Source of the DNA: Nitrospira sp.
GTDB lineage: Bacteria; Nitrospirota; Nitrospiria; Nitrospirales; Nitrospiraceae
DNA: 64,000 nucleotides
Reading direction: 5' to 3'
Assembly (NCBI GenBank): GCA_024330965.1
Contig: JANDJL010000006.1
Coordinates: 62,001-126,000 of the forward strand
The position numbers and the translations under genes are program-made. Of this stretch, positions 7,349-17,064 are shown piece by piece (the first letter of the stretch is position 1; each line of letters starts with the position of its first letter). The notes below the pieces were generated by a model. It had not been told where the DNA came from, did not search any database, and saw only the letters and a list, made by a program, of their open reading frames with translations.

Positions 7349-8893
7349 ATGCACATCCATCCCATCGATCCTCCACCGGACAATCTGCCAACGATCGAGC
7401 CAGGAAGAACCGTCTTCTGTGCGGAAGAGAGCCAGGGGCTCGTTTGTCCGGTTCGGACAGCACGCGTTCCTCAGGCACTGCATCGCAGCCTCAGTCTCTG
7501 GAACAGTCTGACCATAGGATTTGCAACCGTCTCTCCGGTCGCAGGGCTCTATGCCATTATCGGCATCCAGACGGTCGTTGCCGGAGGCGGCTGGTTTCCG
7601 GCGCTGGCCCTGTGTTTGGTGATGCAGTTGCTGGTCGCGACCGTCTATGCGGAGCTGTCTTCGCAGATTCCGATCGCGGGGGGCGCGTACAAATGGGCCA
7701 GGCATCTGGGAGGCACAATCACCGGTACGTACGCCGGAGCCATCTACGTCAGTTCCACGATCGCGATGCTCACCACGACCGCTTATACCGGCGGTATCTG
7801 GCTGGCTATTTTTTTCGGATCGGCAAGCGGGACGGGAGTCACTCTCGTGATGTGGGGAGCGGTGTTTATGCTGATCTGCACCGCTCTCAACCTCGCCCAT
7901 GTCTCAGTATTTAAGTTTCTCATTTCGCTGGGGGTCTATGCGGAAATCGTCGGCTCGTTCGGCGTGGCGTTGCTGCTGTTCCTTTTGTTCCGGCAGCATG
8001 AATTCTCGGAACTGTTCGCGCATCTTGGGACAGGGACCGCTCCCAGCAGGACCGCCGCGTTTTTGGCAGCGCTCGCGATTTCGGGTTGGGCCTTCATCGG
8101 CTTCGATGCCTGCTCGACCGTCGCCGAAGAAACGCACGAGCCCAAACGGATGGTGCCGCGCGCGATCTTTTTCTCGCTCTGCATGGTCGGCAGCGTGGTG
8201 CTCTTCAACTCCGCCGCTCTAACCCTGAGCGTTCACCGCGATACCCTGCGGCAGACCAGCGCCTCGTCCGACCCTGTCACGCCCGTGATCGTCGATAATT
8301 TCGGAGCCTGGGCGGAAACCCCGTTCCTGGCCATCATTCTGGTCGCGTTCTTGGCCTGCGGCTCGTCCATGGTTCGGTACACCTCTCGGATCGTGTTTTC
8401 CATGGCCCGGGAAGGAAGTCTGCCGGCCTCTCTTAGTCAAGTTACCGACGCGGGTGCCCCACGCCGCGCCGTCCTGCTCACGGTTGCCCTGGCCACGCTC
8501 GGATTGTTGTTCGGACTCAATGATGAAGCGGTCGCCACGGTGCTCGCTTTCGGCACGGGCGGGTTGTACGCCATGTTTGCAATGACCACAGGAGTCGGGC
8601 TCTACACCCGTCTCACGGGCCGATGGGATCCCTCCTTGGGTCATCTGAAGTTGGGCTCGTGGGGACTGCTGATCAACACAGTGGCGTTTCTCTGGTCGGT
8701 GTTTGAATTGGTCAACATTGCATGGCCGCGTCCCTATGCCGTTGCGCCCGATGCGCCCTGGTGGCAACTCTGGGCCGTCCCGCTGGTGCTTGGGGGCATT
8801 CTCGCTTTGACGACGTTGTCCATCATCGTCGGCAGAAACAGGCCGCTGGTCTCTCGGGGAAAGGCTGAATCGGGAAAGACCGAGCCAAGTTAA
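7349..8893 (+). CDS. APC-superfamily permease, probable guanidine importer
   Basis: 514 residues with about twelve hydrophobic segments. The start is the ATG at 7349, preceded by AAAGGAAC. Amino acid-polyamine-organocation features include SLSLWNSLTIGFATVSPVAG near the first helix, QIPIAGGAYKWARHLGG, and the loop EETHEPKRMVPRAIFFS after a GFDACSTVA segment, all typical of the branch with yeast GABA permease-like proteins. It is the first gene behind the guanidine-I riboswitch and lies 93 bases before gdmH. Uptake of guanidinium is therefore the most likely role. Known guanidine exporters are SMR (Gdx) proteins, which this does not resemble. Direction and substrate are inferred from context. 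Confidence 0.85.
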   Translation: MHIHPIDPPPDNLPTIEPGRTVFCAEESQGLVCPVRTARVPQALHRSLSLWNSLTIGFATVSPVAGLYAIIGIQTVVAGGGWFPALALCLVMQLLVATVYAELSSQIPIAGGAYKWARHLGGTITGTYAGAIYVSSTIAMLTTTAYTGGIWLAIFFGSASGTGVTLVMWGAVFMLICTALNLAHVSVFKFLISLGVYAEIVGSFGVALLLFLLFRQHEFSELFAHLGTGTAPSRTAAFLAALAISGWAFIGFDACSTVAEETHEPKRMVPRAIFFSLCMVGSVVLFNSAALTLSVHRDTLRQTSASSDPVTPVIVDNFGAWAETPFLAIILVAFLACGSSMVRYTSRIVFSMAREGSLPASLSQVTDAGAPRRAVLLTVALATLGLLFGLNDEAVATVLAFGTGGLYAMFAMTTGVGLYTRLTGRWDPSLGHLKLGSWGLLINTVAFLWSVFELVNIAWPRPYAVAPDAPWWQLWAVPLVLGGILALTTLSIIVGRNRPLVSRGKAESGKTEPS

Positions 8894-8986
8894 CAATGAA
8901 GGCCGGTCGTTCGCTACGTCTTGTGTCATCAGGGGGAGTTGAGCGGGGGTGGAAGTCCATTCATCATCTTGTCGAAAGGAGCAACC

Positions 8987-10135
8987 ATGGGAAAAAAGAG
9001 AACGTATCGAGGGAACATTCCGCTGCACGACAAGTACGGGCCGGAGGCGAAATACGCCGTTGAAGCGGAGGCGTTGCTGCCGACGACGAAATATGAAGAA
9101 GAGATCGCCCGAGGTCTTGAATTGGGCCTGCCCGGGGCCGACTCCATCAAGGATCGGCGCATTCCCACCTTCAGCCGTGGAGAGCTGCCTCATTTCGCCG
9201 GTATCAACACGTTTATCAAAGCCCCGTATGTCGAAGATGTGCGCAAATGCGGCCAGTACGATGTGGTGATTCTCGGCGCGCCGTTCGACGGCGGGACGAC
9301 CTATCGTGCCGGCACCAGGTTCGGGCCTCAAGGAATTCGCAAGATTTCGGCGTTATACGGGACGTATAGTTTCGAACTTGGGGTGGATCTGCGGGAATCC
9401 GTCTCCATCTGCGATCTCGGTGACATCTTTACGATTCCCGGCAACATTGAGAAGACCTTCGACCAAGTCAGTAAAGGAGTCGGCCATGTCTATGCGAGCG
9501 GTGCGTTTCCCGTGGTGCTCGGTGGAGACCATTCGCTCGGCTTCGCCACCGTACGAGGCGTGGCGCAACACATGAACGGCGGGAAGCTCGGCATCCTTCA
9601 CTTTGATCGGCATGTGGACACGCAAGAGACCGATCTGGACGAGCGCATGCACACCACGCCGTGGTTTCACGCAACGAATATCCCCAACGTGCCGGCTAAG
9701 AATCTTGTCCAGATTGGCATCGGCGGCTGGCAGGCGCCCAGACCCGGCGTAAAGTCAGGTCGCGAACGTCAAACCACCATCATGACCGTGACCGACTGCG
9801 TCGAAATGGGCATCGAGAATGCCGCGAAGCAGGCACTCGAAGTCGCGTTTGATGGTGTAGATGCGGTGTGGTTGAGCTTCGACGTCGATTGTTTGGATGC
9901 GGCCTTTGTGCCTGGCACCGGCTGGCCGGAGCCGGGCGGATTTCTCCCCCGCGAGGTGCTTAAGTTTCTCCAGATCATCGCTGACACCAAACCGCTGGCC
10001 GGGATGGAAATCGTCGAGTGTGCGCCACCCTACGATGCCGCCGAGATGACCAGCCTCATGGCCACGCGGGTCATCTGTGATGTGCTGGCCTGTCAGGTGC
10101 GATCCGGGCATTTGGGCAATCGAAGAAAACCCTGA
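8987..10135 (+). CDS. gdmH: Nickel-dependent guanidine hydrolase (guanidinase), ureohydrolase family
   Basis: 382 residues from the ATG at 8987, behind a GAAAGGAGC ribosome site. It would hydrolyse guanidine to urea and ammonia in the cytoplasm. All six dinuclear-metal ligands of the arginase/agmatinase fold are present: His182 (GGDHS), Asp207, His209 and Asp211 (HFDRHVDTQ), and Asp299 and Asp301 (SFDVDCLD). Features pointing to guanidinase rather than agmatinase are DRH in place of DAH, the Trp313 in PGTGWPEPGG where agmatinases have a small residue or Thr, and the long N-terminal extension before the core at about residue 90. Many databases would call it agmatinase. The guanidine-I riboswitch upstream strongly supports guanidine as substrate. 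Nickel use follows from characterised relatives. Confidence 0.9.
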   Translation: MGKKRTYRGNIPLHDKYGPEAKYAVEAEALLPTTKYEEEIARGLELGLPGADSIKDRRIPTFSRGELPHFAGINTFIKAPYVEDVRKCGQYDVVILGAPFDGGTTYRAGTRFGPQGIRKISALYGTYSFELGVDLRESVSICDLGDIFTIPGNIEKTFDQVSKGVGHVYASGAFPVVLGGDHSLGFATVRGVAQHMNGGKLGILHFDRHVDTQETDLDERMHTTPWFHATNIPNVPAKNLVQIGIGGWQAPRPGVKSGRERQTTIMTVTDCVEMGIENAAKQALEVAFDGVDAVWLSFDVDCLDAAFVPGTGWPEPGGFLPREVLKFLQIIADTKPLAGMEIVECAPPYDAAEMTSLMATRVICDVLACQVRSGHLGNRRKP

Positions 10136-10166
10136 TACGCATCGGTCGCCGAACGGCGCCGCCTAG

Positions 10167-10196
10167 TGAGGGGCTTGCCTCCAAACAGGCCCCTCA
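10167..10196 (+). terminator. Stem-loop after gdmH, probable end of the guanidine operon
   Basis: TGAGGGGC (10167-10174) pairs with GCCCCTCA (10189-10196), and the stem can extend inward to about eleven pairs including one G-T. No T-run follows directly; the nearest is CTTTT at about 10206. It may be a weak intrinsic terminator or a 3'-end-protecting hairpin. Confidence 0.45.
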
Positions 10197-10288
10197 ACCC
10201 TACAGGCTTTTCCGACTCTCCGGTTGTTTAATTCATCGGACCCCTGTGTGAGGATCCAGGTATCGATATCAGGAAGGAGGTGTACGCG

Positions 10289-10693
10289 ATGAAAGTCGTG
10301 ATGGGCATGCTGACTCTGGTCGCAGCGGTCGTCGGGATTACATCGGTCTTACCCTTTCTGATCGACCTCCAACGGTATCAAGACCGGTACAAACCGCTTA
10401 TCGAAGGTGCTCTCAACCGAACGGTTCAGATTCAGGATATCCGTCTGACACTGTGGCCCCCGATCGGTGTGCGGATGACGGGCCTCTCCGTCCTGGGTGA
10501 TCCGGCATTCGGTGCGGGGCCGTTCGCCTCGATGGCTTCGTCGGATGTGAGGGTGAACCTGCCGCCGTTGTTGAGTGGAACGGTTGAAATGAAAGTGATC
10601 ACACTGCGCGATGTCTGGGGAACGCGGATTTCATCATCACCGGGAAGACCGCCGGTCATGATGCCGCGATCACCACCAGGGCGCCGACCGTGA
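10289..10693 (+). pseudogene. Truncated AsmA-like protein
   Basis: The start is secure: AAGGAGG at 10274-10280 precedes the ATG at 10289. The 134-residue product begins with a membrane anchor and then an AsmA N-terminal domain (IDLQRYQDRYKPLIEGALNR, DIRLTLWPPIGVRMTGLSV, ASSDVRVNLPPLLSGTVEMK). Intact AsmA proteins are several hundred to over a thousand residues. After about residue 110 the reading becomes Pro/Arg-rich (SSSPGRPP, PRSPPGRRP) and stops at 10693. The +1 frame from 10624 reads ADFIITGKTAGHDAAITT and stops at 10710, which looks more protein-like. This suggests an internal deletion plus frameshift, leaving a remnant. A real short membrane protein is possible but less likely. Confidence 0.6.
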
Positions 10694-10828
10694 TTAAGCG
10701 AGGTCCTTGAGCGATCGAGTCCGTGAGAATGGGATGGGAGCGACGAGAGGACGTTCCATGTCGCGTCTTTGACTCGTGATGATATCATGCGGAGCAGTTC
10801 CGGAGAGGGGACCGTCAGGTGGAAAGGT

Positions 10829-10851
10829 CCGCCCGCTGTGGGCGGTTCTTT
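10829..10851 (+). terminator. Rho-independent terminator candidate
   Basis: CCGCCC-GCTGT-GGGCGG (10829-10845) is a perfect six-pair GC stem followed by TTCTTT. It lies between the AsmA remnant and the histidine kinase gene and probably ends plus-strand transcription from upstream. Confidence 0.6.
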
Positions 10852-10945
10852 GGACGTCTCCTCAGCAAGGCATACGTAGATGTATGTAGCTAGTCAAACA
10901 CTTTCGAGTTGGGGTAAGATCCCATCTTCTTAAGGACATATTCGG

Positions 10946-13411
10946 GTGTCGCCACCGATTTCATTCTCGGGTTCCATGACTGAACGCATCTTCCCACAGT
11001 CCTCCGAAACGGGCAGCCGATTCCCTCGTGTGCCGCCCGCCGATCAACAGATGGAACTGAGGTTAGACATCGATCGAGAGGATTATCGGTTTGCGCTCGA
11101 ACAGGCTTCCGATATCATCTGCCGCACCAACCTTTCCGGCCGCATTACCTTCGCCAATCCCGCTGTGACCAGAATCCTGGGCTATGCGATGGTGGAGGTG
11201 CTCGGCCATCACATCACGGAATTTATTCGCGAGGACTATCGCGCGAAAGTGTGGTGGTTTCACGTGCGCCAGTTTCTGCGCGGTCGCCCGTCGAGCTATC
11301 TAGAACTTCCCCTCGTCTCCCGAACGGGAAAAGAAATTTGGGTCGGACAAAACGTGCAACTTCTGCAGCGGGACGAAGAAGTTATCGGCTTTCAGGCCGT
11401 AGTCCGTGATATTTCCATGATCAAGCAAGCCGAGCAGGCGCTTCGCGCCAGCGAAGAGAAGCTTCAGAGTTTTTTCCATGATGCCCCGATCATGTATTTC
11501 ACGCTAGACAGTGAGGGGACGATTCTCTCTGTGAATCGCTCCGGAGCCGAGCAGCTTGGTTACACGATGTCCGAGTTGGTCGGGCGGTCCATCTTGGACA
11601 TGTTTCTGGTCGAGGATCGGGACAGCGTGAGTGTCCAAATAGAGACGTGTCTGGAGCATCCAGGCGTCGTGTGCGAGTGGGAGCTGAGGAACGTTCGAAA
11701 AGATGGAACCATTGTTCAGGTGCATGAACGCGCGCGAGTCGTCCCCGGCAGCGACGGACGGCCCGTCGTGCTGGTAGTTTGCCAGGATATTACCGAACGG
11801 GTACGGCATGAACGGGCACTCAAGGAGATCTACCAGCAGCTCGAACACCGGGTGATGGAACGGACCAGCGAATTGCTCGCGGCCAATGAGGCGCTTCGCC
11901 AGACGACCTCGCAGCTCCAAACCCTAATCGAAGAATCACCGTTTGCCATCATCGAACTCGACGAAAACGCCAAGGTCGTCAGTTGGAATACCGCCGCCAC
12001 CAGCATCTTCGGGTGGACGGAGCAAGAAGTGGTGGGGGGCGAACTGCCGTATGTGCCGTGCAACGAAAAAGATGAGGAACAATCGCTCCATCTGTGGCAA
12101 TCGATCATGCAGGGCGTTCCGGTCAGAAACGTCGAGCTGCGTCGGCATCGCAAGGATGGTTCGACGGCCGAGATCAGTTTTTGGGGCGTGGCGCGCCGCA
12201 ATGCCGAGGGGCGGGTGACCGGGGCATTGGTGTTTTGCATCGACATTACCCAACAAAAACGACTGGAGCAACAGTTCCGGCAGGCTCAAAAGATGGAAGC
12301 GATCGGCCGTCTGGGGGGAGGCATCGCGCACGACTTCAACAATCTCCTGACCGTCATCAACGGCTGTAGCGCATTGTTGCTGGATCGGGTTCGACGAGAG
12401 GATCCGCTCTTTCATCTAATCGACGAGATATCCAAAGCGGGGGCTCGGGCCGCGGATTTGACGAGGCAACTCCTGGCGTTCAGCCGTCAGCAAGTGCTCA
12501 AGCCGCAGCGCGTTGATCTGAATAATTCCCTCAAGGGGATCACCTCCATGCTCGAGAGGTTGATGGGCGAGGATATCGAAGTGGTGCTCGATCTTGATCC
12601 CGGTCTCTGGCCGATCCAAGTGGACAAGGGGCAAATTGACCAAGTGGTGATGAACTTGGCGGTCAACGCGAGAGACGCGATGCCGGACGGCGGCAAGCTG
12701 ACGCTTTCAACGGCCAATTTTGTCCTGCATCCGTGGACGCCGGTGTCCAATCCGCTGTTCACGCCCGGTGAGTATGTGCAGTTGACCGTCCGCGACACAG
12801 GATTCGGCATGGACCAAGATGTGCGCGCTCATCTCTTCGAGCCGTTTTTTACGACCAAGGAAGAGGGCAAGGGGACGGGGCTCGGGCTTGCGACGGTGTA
12901 TGGAATTGTCAAACAGAGCCACGGCGTCATCTTCGTCGATAGCGCGCCGGGCGAGGGCACGACATTTGATCTCTATTTCCCGCGCTTTGTTGAGCAGGGT
13001 GACGAGGTGGAGGGACCGGAGGTGTCGCGCCCCGTCCGAGGGGGCGAGCGAGTCATGCTCGTCGAAGATCAGGAGTCGGTGCGGGATCTTGTGTGTCTCG
13101 CTCTCGAAGAGTATGGCTATCAGGTGTTTAAAGCGGCGAACGGGGACGAAGCGTTCCGCTTGGCGGCCGTCCTGCCGCAGCCGATCGACGTCCTGGTGAC
13201 GGATGTGGTGATGCCGCGGTTCACGGGACCGGTGGTCGCGGAGCGGCTCAGGCAACGGTGGCCGAGCCTTAAGGTTCTCTTCATGTCGGGGTACACGGAA
13301 CGAGTCAAGCCGATGTTTCTCAATGCGCCAGGTACCCTGTTCATCCAAAAACCCTTTTTGCCAACCGAATTGGTTGCGCAGCTACGTCGGCTGCTTGACG
13401 ACACCTTCTGA
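10946..13411 (+). CDS. Hybrid sensor histidine kinase: three PAS, HisKA, HATPase and receiver
   Basis: 821 residues from GTG 10946; an ATG at 10976 is an alternative start. Order of domains: PAS1 about 47-160, PAS2 about 168-290, a coiled coil near 290-325, PAS3 about 325-440, HisKA about 445-510 with phospho-acceptor His462 in GGIAHDFNNLL, HATPase about 550-680 with N-box NLAVNARDAMPDGG, G1 DTGFGMD and G2 GKGTGLGLATVYG, and a receiver about 695-815 with Asp753 in LVTDVVMP. There are no membrane helices, so it is cytoplasmic. No cognate regulator lies beside it, so its output is unknown. AAGGAC sits about eight bases before the GTG. Confidence 0.92.
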   Translation: MSPPISFSGSMTERIFPQSSETGSRFPRVPPADQQMELRLDIDREDYRFALEQASDIICRTNLSGRITFANPAVTRILGYAMVEVLGHHITEFIREDYRAKVWWFHVRQFLRGRPSSYLELPLVSRTGKEIWVGQNVQLLQRDEEVIGFQAVVRDISMIKQAEQALRASEEKLQSFFHDAPIMYFTLDSEGTILSVNRSGAEQLGYTMSELVGRSILDMFLVEDRDSVSVQIETCLEHPGVVCEWELRNVRKDGTIVQVHERARVVPGSDGRPVVLVVCQDITERVRHERALKEIYQQLEHRVMERTSELLAANEALRQTTSQLQTLIEESPFAIIELDENAKVVSWNTAATSIFGWTEQEVVGGELPYVPCNEKDEEQSLHLWQSIMQGVPVRNVELRRHRKDGSTAEISFWGVARRNAEGRVTGALVFCIDITQQKRLEQQFRQAQKMEAIGRLGGGIAHDFNNLLTVINGCSALLLDRVRREDPLFHLIDEISKAGARAADLTRQLLAFSRQQVLKPQRVDLNNSLKGITSMLERLMGEDIEVVLDLDPGLWPIQVDKGQIDQVVMNLAVNARDAMPDGGKLTLSTANFVLHPWTPVSNPLFTPGEYVQLTVRDTGFGMDQDVRAHLFEPFFTTKEEGKGTGLGLATVYGIVKQSHGVIFVDSAPGEGTTFDLYFPRFVEQGDEVEGPEVSRPVRGGERVMLVEDQESVRDLVCLALEEYGYQVFKAANGDEAFRLAAVLPQPIDVLVTDVVMPRFTGPVVAERLRQRWPSLKVLFMSGYTERVKPMFLNAPGTLFIQKPFLPTELVAQLRRLLDDTF

Positions 13412-13490
13412 TCGTCACAGACGCAGTTCGTCTTTCCTCTTCTGCAAGGTGCCTTCGCGCCTCGCACCGGCCGGGACCTGGCCCGCGGCG

Positions 13491-14579
13491 TTAACTGTAT
13501 TGATCCCATGTGTCGCACTGTTTGATCGCCCAAAACACGGCTTCTTTCAGTTTTTTCAATACGATGTTGTCGGGGTCACGGATGGCTTGGAGTTTTTTGT
13601 CAAGATCGTACAGCGGTTGAATCGACCGTTTGTCGGGAATTTTCCCCAGGGCCCAAGCAACCTCCGTCAGGACGGTCCAGTCCGTGTCGGGGTCTTGAAG
13701 TTTGGCCAGCAGCGGAAGAACGACGGAGGCGTCGCCGGCAATGCCCCCGATCTGGCCGAGCCCCTTGGCCGCCGCAGCTTGAATTTCGACCTGAGGAGAA
13801 GAGTTCAAGATGGTGATGAGCAGCGGGATGCTTTCTCTGCCCAGATTCCCCATGGCGACGATCGCTTGCGTGGCCAAGTCACGATCTTTAATGATTTCCT
13901 TGAGTTTGGGCAAGGCTTCGTCAGCTTGCATCTCGCCCAAGAGAGCGATGATCTGGATTTTCCTGGCTTGACTCGTGTTGGGTGAATCCAGCAAGGCAAG
14001 CAGGCGTTCTGGATGCCCCCACTCCGCCGCCAAAAACAGGGGAAACTCGTGTCGCTCGAGTTCCTCCGTCAATTTGTCGATCGCATAGGCACCGGGGTCG
14101 GCGGCCTGCACGGCCCGAGCGGCGGCCTCAGCGTCGTCAAATTCCGTCCGCACTTCCTTTTGCCACTTGATCTTCATGCCACTCAACAGGTAGGTCAATT
14201 GACAGGCCGGGCCTTTCCACAATCGGGACGGCGCGTCAGGAAGATCGGCATCGCCGCCGGCCGCGGTCGTGCCCTCCCAGGTTTTGCGTTGCTCGCACTT
14301 GACGCGAAAGACGACGTCATGGGGCTCTTCTCGATTGAAGACGACGGTATACCCGATTTCGTGAAGCCGGCGTGACACGGTTTGTGCAATGGGTCCGGCG
14401 TCCACCGCGCCTTTGTCCGTCAAGGCGAGGGCTTCCACCAGGACGACACGAATCTTTTCCAACTGAGATTTTTGCTCGGGCGTAAAATAATCACGATAGG
14501 CTTGCAAGGGATCGGTGATGAGTGAGCAAACCAGCAGGAGAAAAAAAATTTTCGCCGTAGAGGGTGATATCATGCGCAT
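13491..14579 (-). CDS. Secreted HEAT-repeat protein
   Basis: 362 residues. Two ATGs at 14579 and 14573 follow AAAGGGGGACC, a strong ribosome site. Residues 1-27 form a signal peptide (KIFFLLLVCSLITDPLQA). The middle is a small domain of unknown type with two cysteines (residues about 105 and 145). From about 180 on there are HEAT/PBS-lyase-like repeats: ALLGEMQADEALPKLKEII, AIVAMGNLGRESIPLLITIL, AAAKGLGQIGGIAGDASVVL and EVAWALGKIPDKRSIQPLY. Such helical solenoids mediate protein contacts. The role is unknown; likely periplasmic. It is divergent from the ATP synthase genes. Confidence 0.75.
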   Translation of the reverse strand: MRMISPSTAKIFFLLLVCSLITDPLQAYRDYFTPEQKSQLEKIRVVLVEALALTDKGAVDAGPIAQTVSRRLHEIGYTVVFNREEPHDVVFRVKCEQRKTWEGTTAAGGDADLPDAPSRLWKGPACQLTYLLSGMKIKWQKEVRTEFDDAEAAARAVQAADPGAYAIDKLTEELERHEFPLFLAAEWGHPERLLALLDSPNTSQARKIQIIALLGEMQADEALPKLKEIIKDRDLATQAIVAMGNLGRESIPLLITILNSSPQVEIQAAAAKGLGQIGGIAGDASVVLPLLAKLQDPDTDWTVLTEVAWALGKIPDKRSIQPLYDLDKKLQAIRDPDNIVLKKLKEAVFWAIKQCDTWDQYS

Positions 14580-14768
14580 CTGGTCCCCCTTTCATCGATG
14601 AAGTCGAGATGGCGGCGTCGCATGGCACAGGTTCAGGGATGTCTCGTGAAACAGCAACGATAGGGCAAGGCACATTATATTATGACATATCGACTGTATC
14701 CTGGGTTTCATGGGTGTGTCGGGAGTCAAAGTCGAGCATGTGGTTGGCATGGGTGGGGCTTAGTCGGA

Positions 14769-14798
14769 TTGACAGCCGACATTCTTCAATGGTAGTTT
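14769..14798 (+). promoter_or_regulatory. Possible promoter of the ATP synthase F1 operon
   Basis: TTGACA (14769-14774), an 18-base spacer and TAGTTT (14793-14798) lie 75 bases before the delta-subunit GTG. The -35 is perfect, the -10 matches at about four of six positions. It is the best candidate in the 260-base divergent gap 14580-14839. Confidence 0.35.
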
Positions 14799-14872
14799 GA
14801 CAGACCAATTGTCGTGCGTTTCGCGCGAACGATTTTGGTTTGTCCCACGATTCAGCAAGTGGATCACCGACA

Positions 14873-15412
14873 GTGATTAAAACGGTAGTTGCGCGACGTT
14901 ACGCACGGGCACTCTTCGAGCTCCTCGACTCAGCCGATATCGAAGCCACTCGAGAGACCCTGAACGGCCTTGGACAAGCAATGAAGGAGTCTAGTGAACT
15001 CCGCTATGTGACTGCGTCGCCGGCGTTCAGTGCCGAAGAGAAGATCTCTGTTTTGACGGAATTGAGCGGTCGCTTTGGCTGTCCTCCGGAGGGGAAAGCC
15101 TTTCTCGAACAAGTGGTCAGAAAGAATCGTATCAGGTTTCTGCCGGAAATCGCCGAGGCGTTTGGAAAGTTGGTTGATCAATCGAAGGGTGTGCAACAAG
15201 TCTCAGTATCGTCGGCTACGGAACTCTCCCGGGCTGAACGGGATCGGATTCACATGCGATTGCGTGACGCCCTGAAGCGAGATGTCGTGGTCACATTTCA
15301 TACCGATACGAACCTCTTGGCTGGAGTCCGGATCCAGGTCGGCAACATGGTGGTTGACGGCACGGTCCGGGGCCGCTTGAACGATATCCAGGCAGTGCTG
15401 ACGCGAGAGTAG
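14873..15412 (+). CDS. atpH: F1Fo ATP synthase subunit delta
   Basis: About 179 residues from GTG 14873 ([17 protein letters not shown]); a TTG at 14840 would add eleven residues. The N-terminal [16 protein letters not shown] segment and the C-terminal [21 protein letters not shown] are the hallmarks of the delta/OSCP family. The protein links F1 to the peripheral stalk. It opens the order delta-alpha-gamma-beta-epsilon. Fo subunits a, b and c, which usually precede delta, are not upstream here. Confidence 0.93.
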   Translation: MIKTVVARRYARALFELLDSADIEATRETLNGLGQAMKESSELRYVTASPAFSAEEKISVLTELSGRFGCPPEGKAFLEQVVRKNRIRFLPEIAEAFGKLVDQSKGVQQVSVSSATELSRAERDRIHMRLRDALKRDVVVTFHTDTNLLAGVRIQVGNMVVDGTVRGRLNDIQAVLTRE

Positions 15413-15471
15413 CTCAGCGGAGGTGGGGTGGCCATCCGGTGTCCCGCTGTTCCGCGGATGAAGGAGTAGTC

Positions 15472-16992
15472 ATGCAGATCAAAGCCGATGAAATCAGCGC
15501 GATCATCAAAGAGAAAATTCGGGGATTCCATAAACAAGTCGATGTGAAGGAAACCGGCTCCGTCATCCAAGTCGGAGACGGTATCGCCAAGGTCTATGGG
15601 CTTGATGGAGCTATGGCGGGCGAGATGCTCGAGTTCCCCGGCGGGCTCTATGGAATAGCACTGAATCTCGAAGAGGACAACGTCGGCGCCGTGCTCATGG
15701 GCGACGACGTCGGCATCAAGGAAGGCGATCCGGTCAGACGGACGGGCCGCATCGCGGAGGTCCCCGTGGGCGAGGCATTGATCGGCCGGGTGGTCAATGC
15801 GATCGGCCAGCCGATCGATGGAAAAGGGCCGATCAAGTCGCAGCATTTTTCCCGCATCGAAGTGGTGGCGCCAGGTGTGAACACGCGCCAATCGGTGCGC
15901 GAGCCGTTGCAGACCGGCATCAAGGCCATTGATGCGATGATTCCCATCGGCCGCGGGCAACGCGAACTGATCATCGGAGATCGGCAGACCGGCAAGACGG
16001 CCATCGCGGTCGATACCATCATCAATCAGCGAGGTCTGGGCGTCTTCTGTATTTACGTGGCCATCGGCCAGAAGCGATCGACTGTGGCGCGGGTCGTCAA
16101 AACTCTCGAGGAACACCATGCGATGGACTACAGCATGGTCGTCTCCGCGACGGCCAGCGAGCCCGCTCCCATGCAGTTCCTGGCGCCGTTTGCTGGCGCG
16201 GCTATGGGCGAATACTTCCGCGACAACGCCAAGCATGCCTTGATCGTGTACGATGATTTATCGAAACACGCCGTCGCCTATCGGCAGTTGTCGCTGTTGC
16301 TCCGTCGACCGCCTGGCCGTGAGGCATACCCAGGCGATGTGTTCTATCTTCATTCCCGCCTCCTTGAACGGGCAGCGAAGTTGAGCGATAAGCTCGGCGG
16401 AGGCAGTTTGACCGCCTTGCCGATTATTGAAACGCAGGCTGGCGACGTGTCGGCCTATATCCCGACCAACGTGATTTCGATCACCGACGGGCAGATTTAT
16501 CTGGGCAGCGATCTATTTTATTCGGGTGTTCGCCCCGCCATCAACGTCGGTCTCTCCGTCTCTCGCGTCGGAGGATCGGCGCAAATTAAGACCATGAAGC
16601 AAGTGGCCGGAACGCTTCGGCTCGACCTGGCTCAATATCGAGAGATGGCCGCCTTCGCGCAGTTCGGAAGCGAGTTGGACAAGGCGACGCAGATGCAGTT
16701 GGCGCGAGGGGTTCGCATGGTCGAGCTGCTCAAGCAAGGTCAGTACAAGCCGATGCCGGTCGCCGATCAGGTGCTGTCGATCTTTGCAGGTGTAAATGGG
16801 TTTCTCGACGATGTGGCAGTTGATAAAGTGCAGCAGTTTGAAGCGGATTTGCTGCACTATATTCAGCAGCACCATCCTGAATTGAGAAAGGAAGTGACCG
16901 CTATCAGCAAAATCGACGACAAGGTCGGAAGCCGTCTGAGAGAGATTATCACAACCTTTAAGCAAAAGATGGGATACGGAGCCAAAGCCTGA
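15472..16992 (+). CDS. atpA: F1Fo ATP synthase subunit alpha
   Basis: 506 residues from the ATG at 15472, with GAAGGAGTAGTC just before. The start [15 protein letters not shown] matches the family N-terminus. The Walker A motif GDRQTGKT lies at 170-177, and the [20 protein letters not shown] region and alpha signature [17 protein letters not shown] are intact. It is the non-catalytic nucleotide-binding subunit of the F1 hexamer. Length is normal. Confidence 0.97.
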   Translation: MQIKADEISAIIKEKIRGFHKQVDVKETGSVIQVGDGIAKVYGLDGAMAGEMLEFPGGLYGIALNLEEDNVGAVLMGDDVGIKEGDPVRRTGRIAEVPVGEALIGRVVNAIGQPIDGKGPIKSQHFSRIEVVAPGVNTRQSVREPLQTGIKAIDAMIPIGRGQRELIIGDRQTGKTAIAVDTIINQRGLGVFCIYVAIGQKRSTVARVVKTLEEHHAMDYSMVVSATASEPAPMQFLAPFAGAAMGEYFRDNAKHALIVYDDLSKHAVAYRQLSLLLRRPPGREAYPGDVFYLHSRLLERAAKLSDKLGGGSLTALPIIETQAGDVSAYIPTNVISITDGQIYLGSDLFYSGVRPAINVGLSVSRVGGSAQIKTMKQVAGTLRLDLAQYREMAAFAQFGSELDKATQMQLARGVRMVELLKQGQYKPMPVADQVLSIFAGVNGFLDDVAVDKVQQFEADLLHYIQQHHPELRKEVTAISKIDDKVGSRLREIITTFKQKMGYGAKA

Positions 16993-17064
16993 GCGGATCC
17001 TTAAGGGTCTGGTGGAACTCCCGCCGCTCGATCGATACTTCTAAATAAAACGTCAGAAAACATT

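Noticed and set aside
8219..9331. 370-codon minus-strand frame across the permease end and gdmH start
   Set aside because: It lies opposite two well-supported genes and the product (many Arg, Gly, Gln) has no domain.
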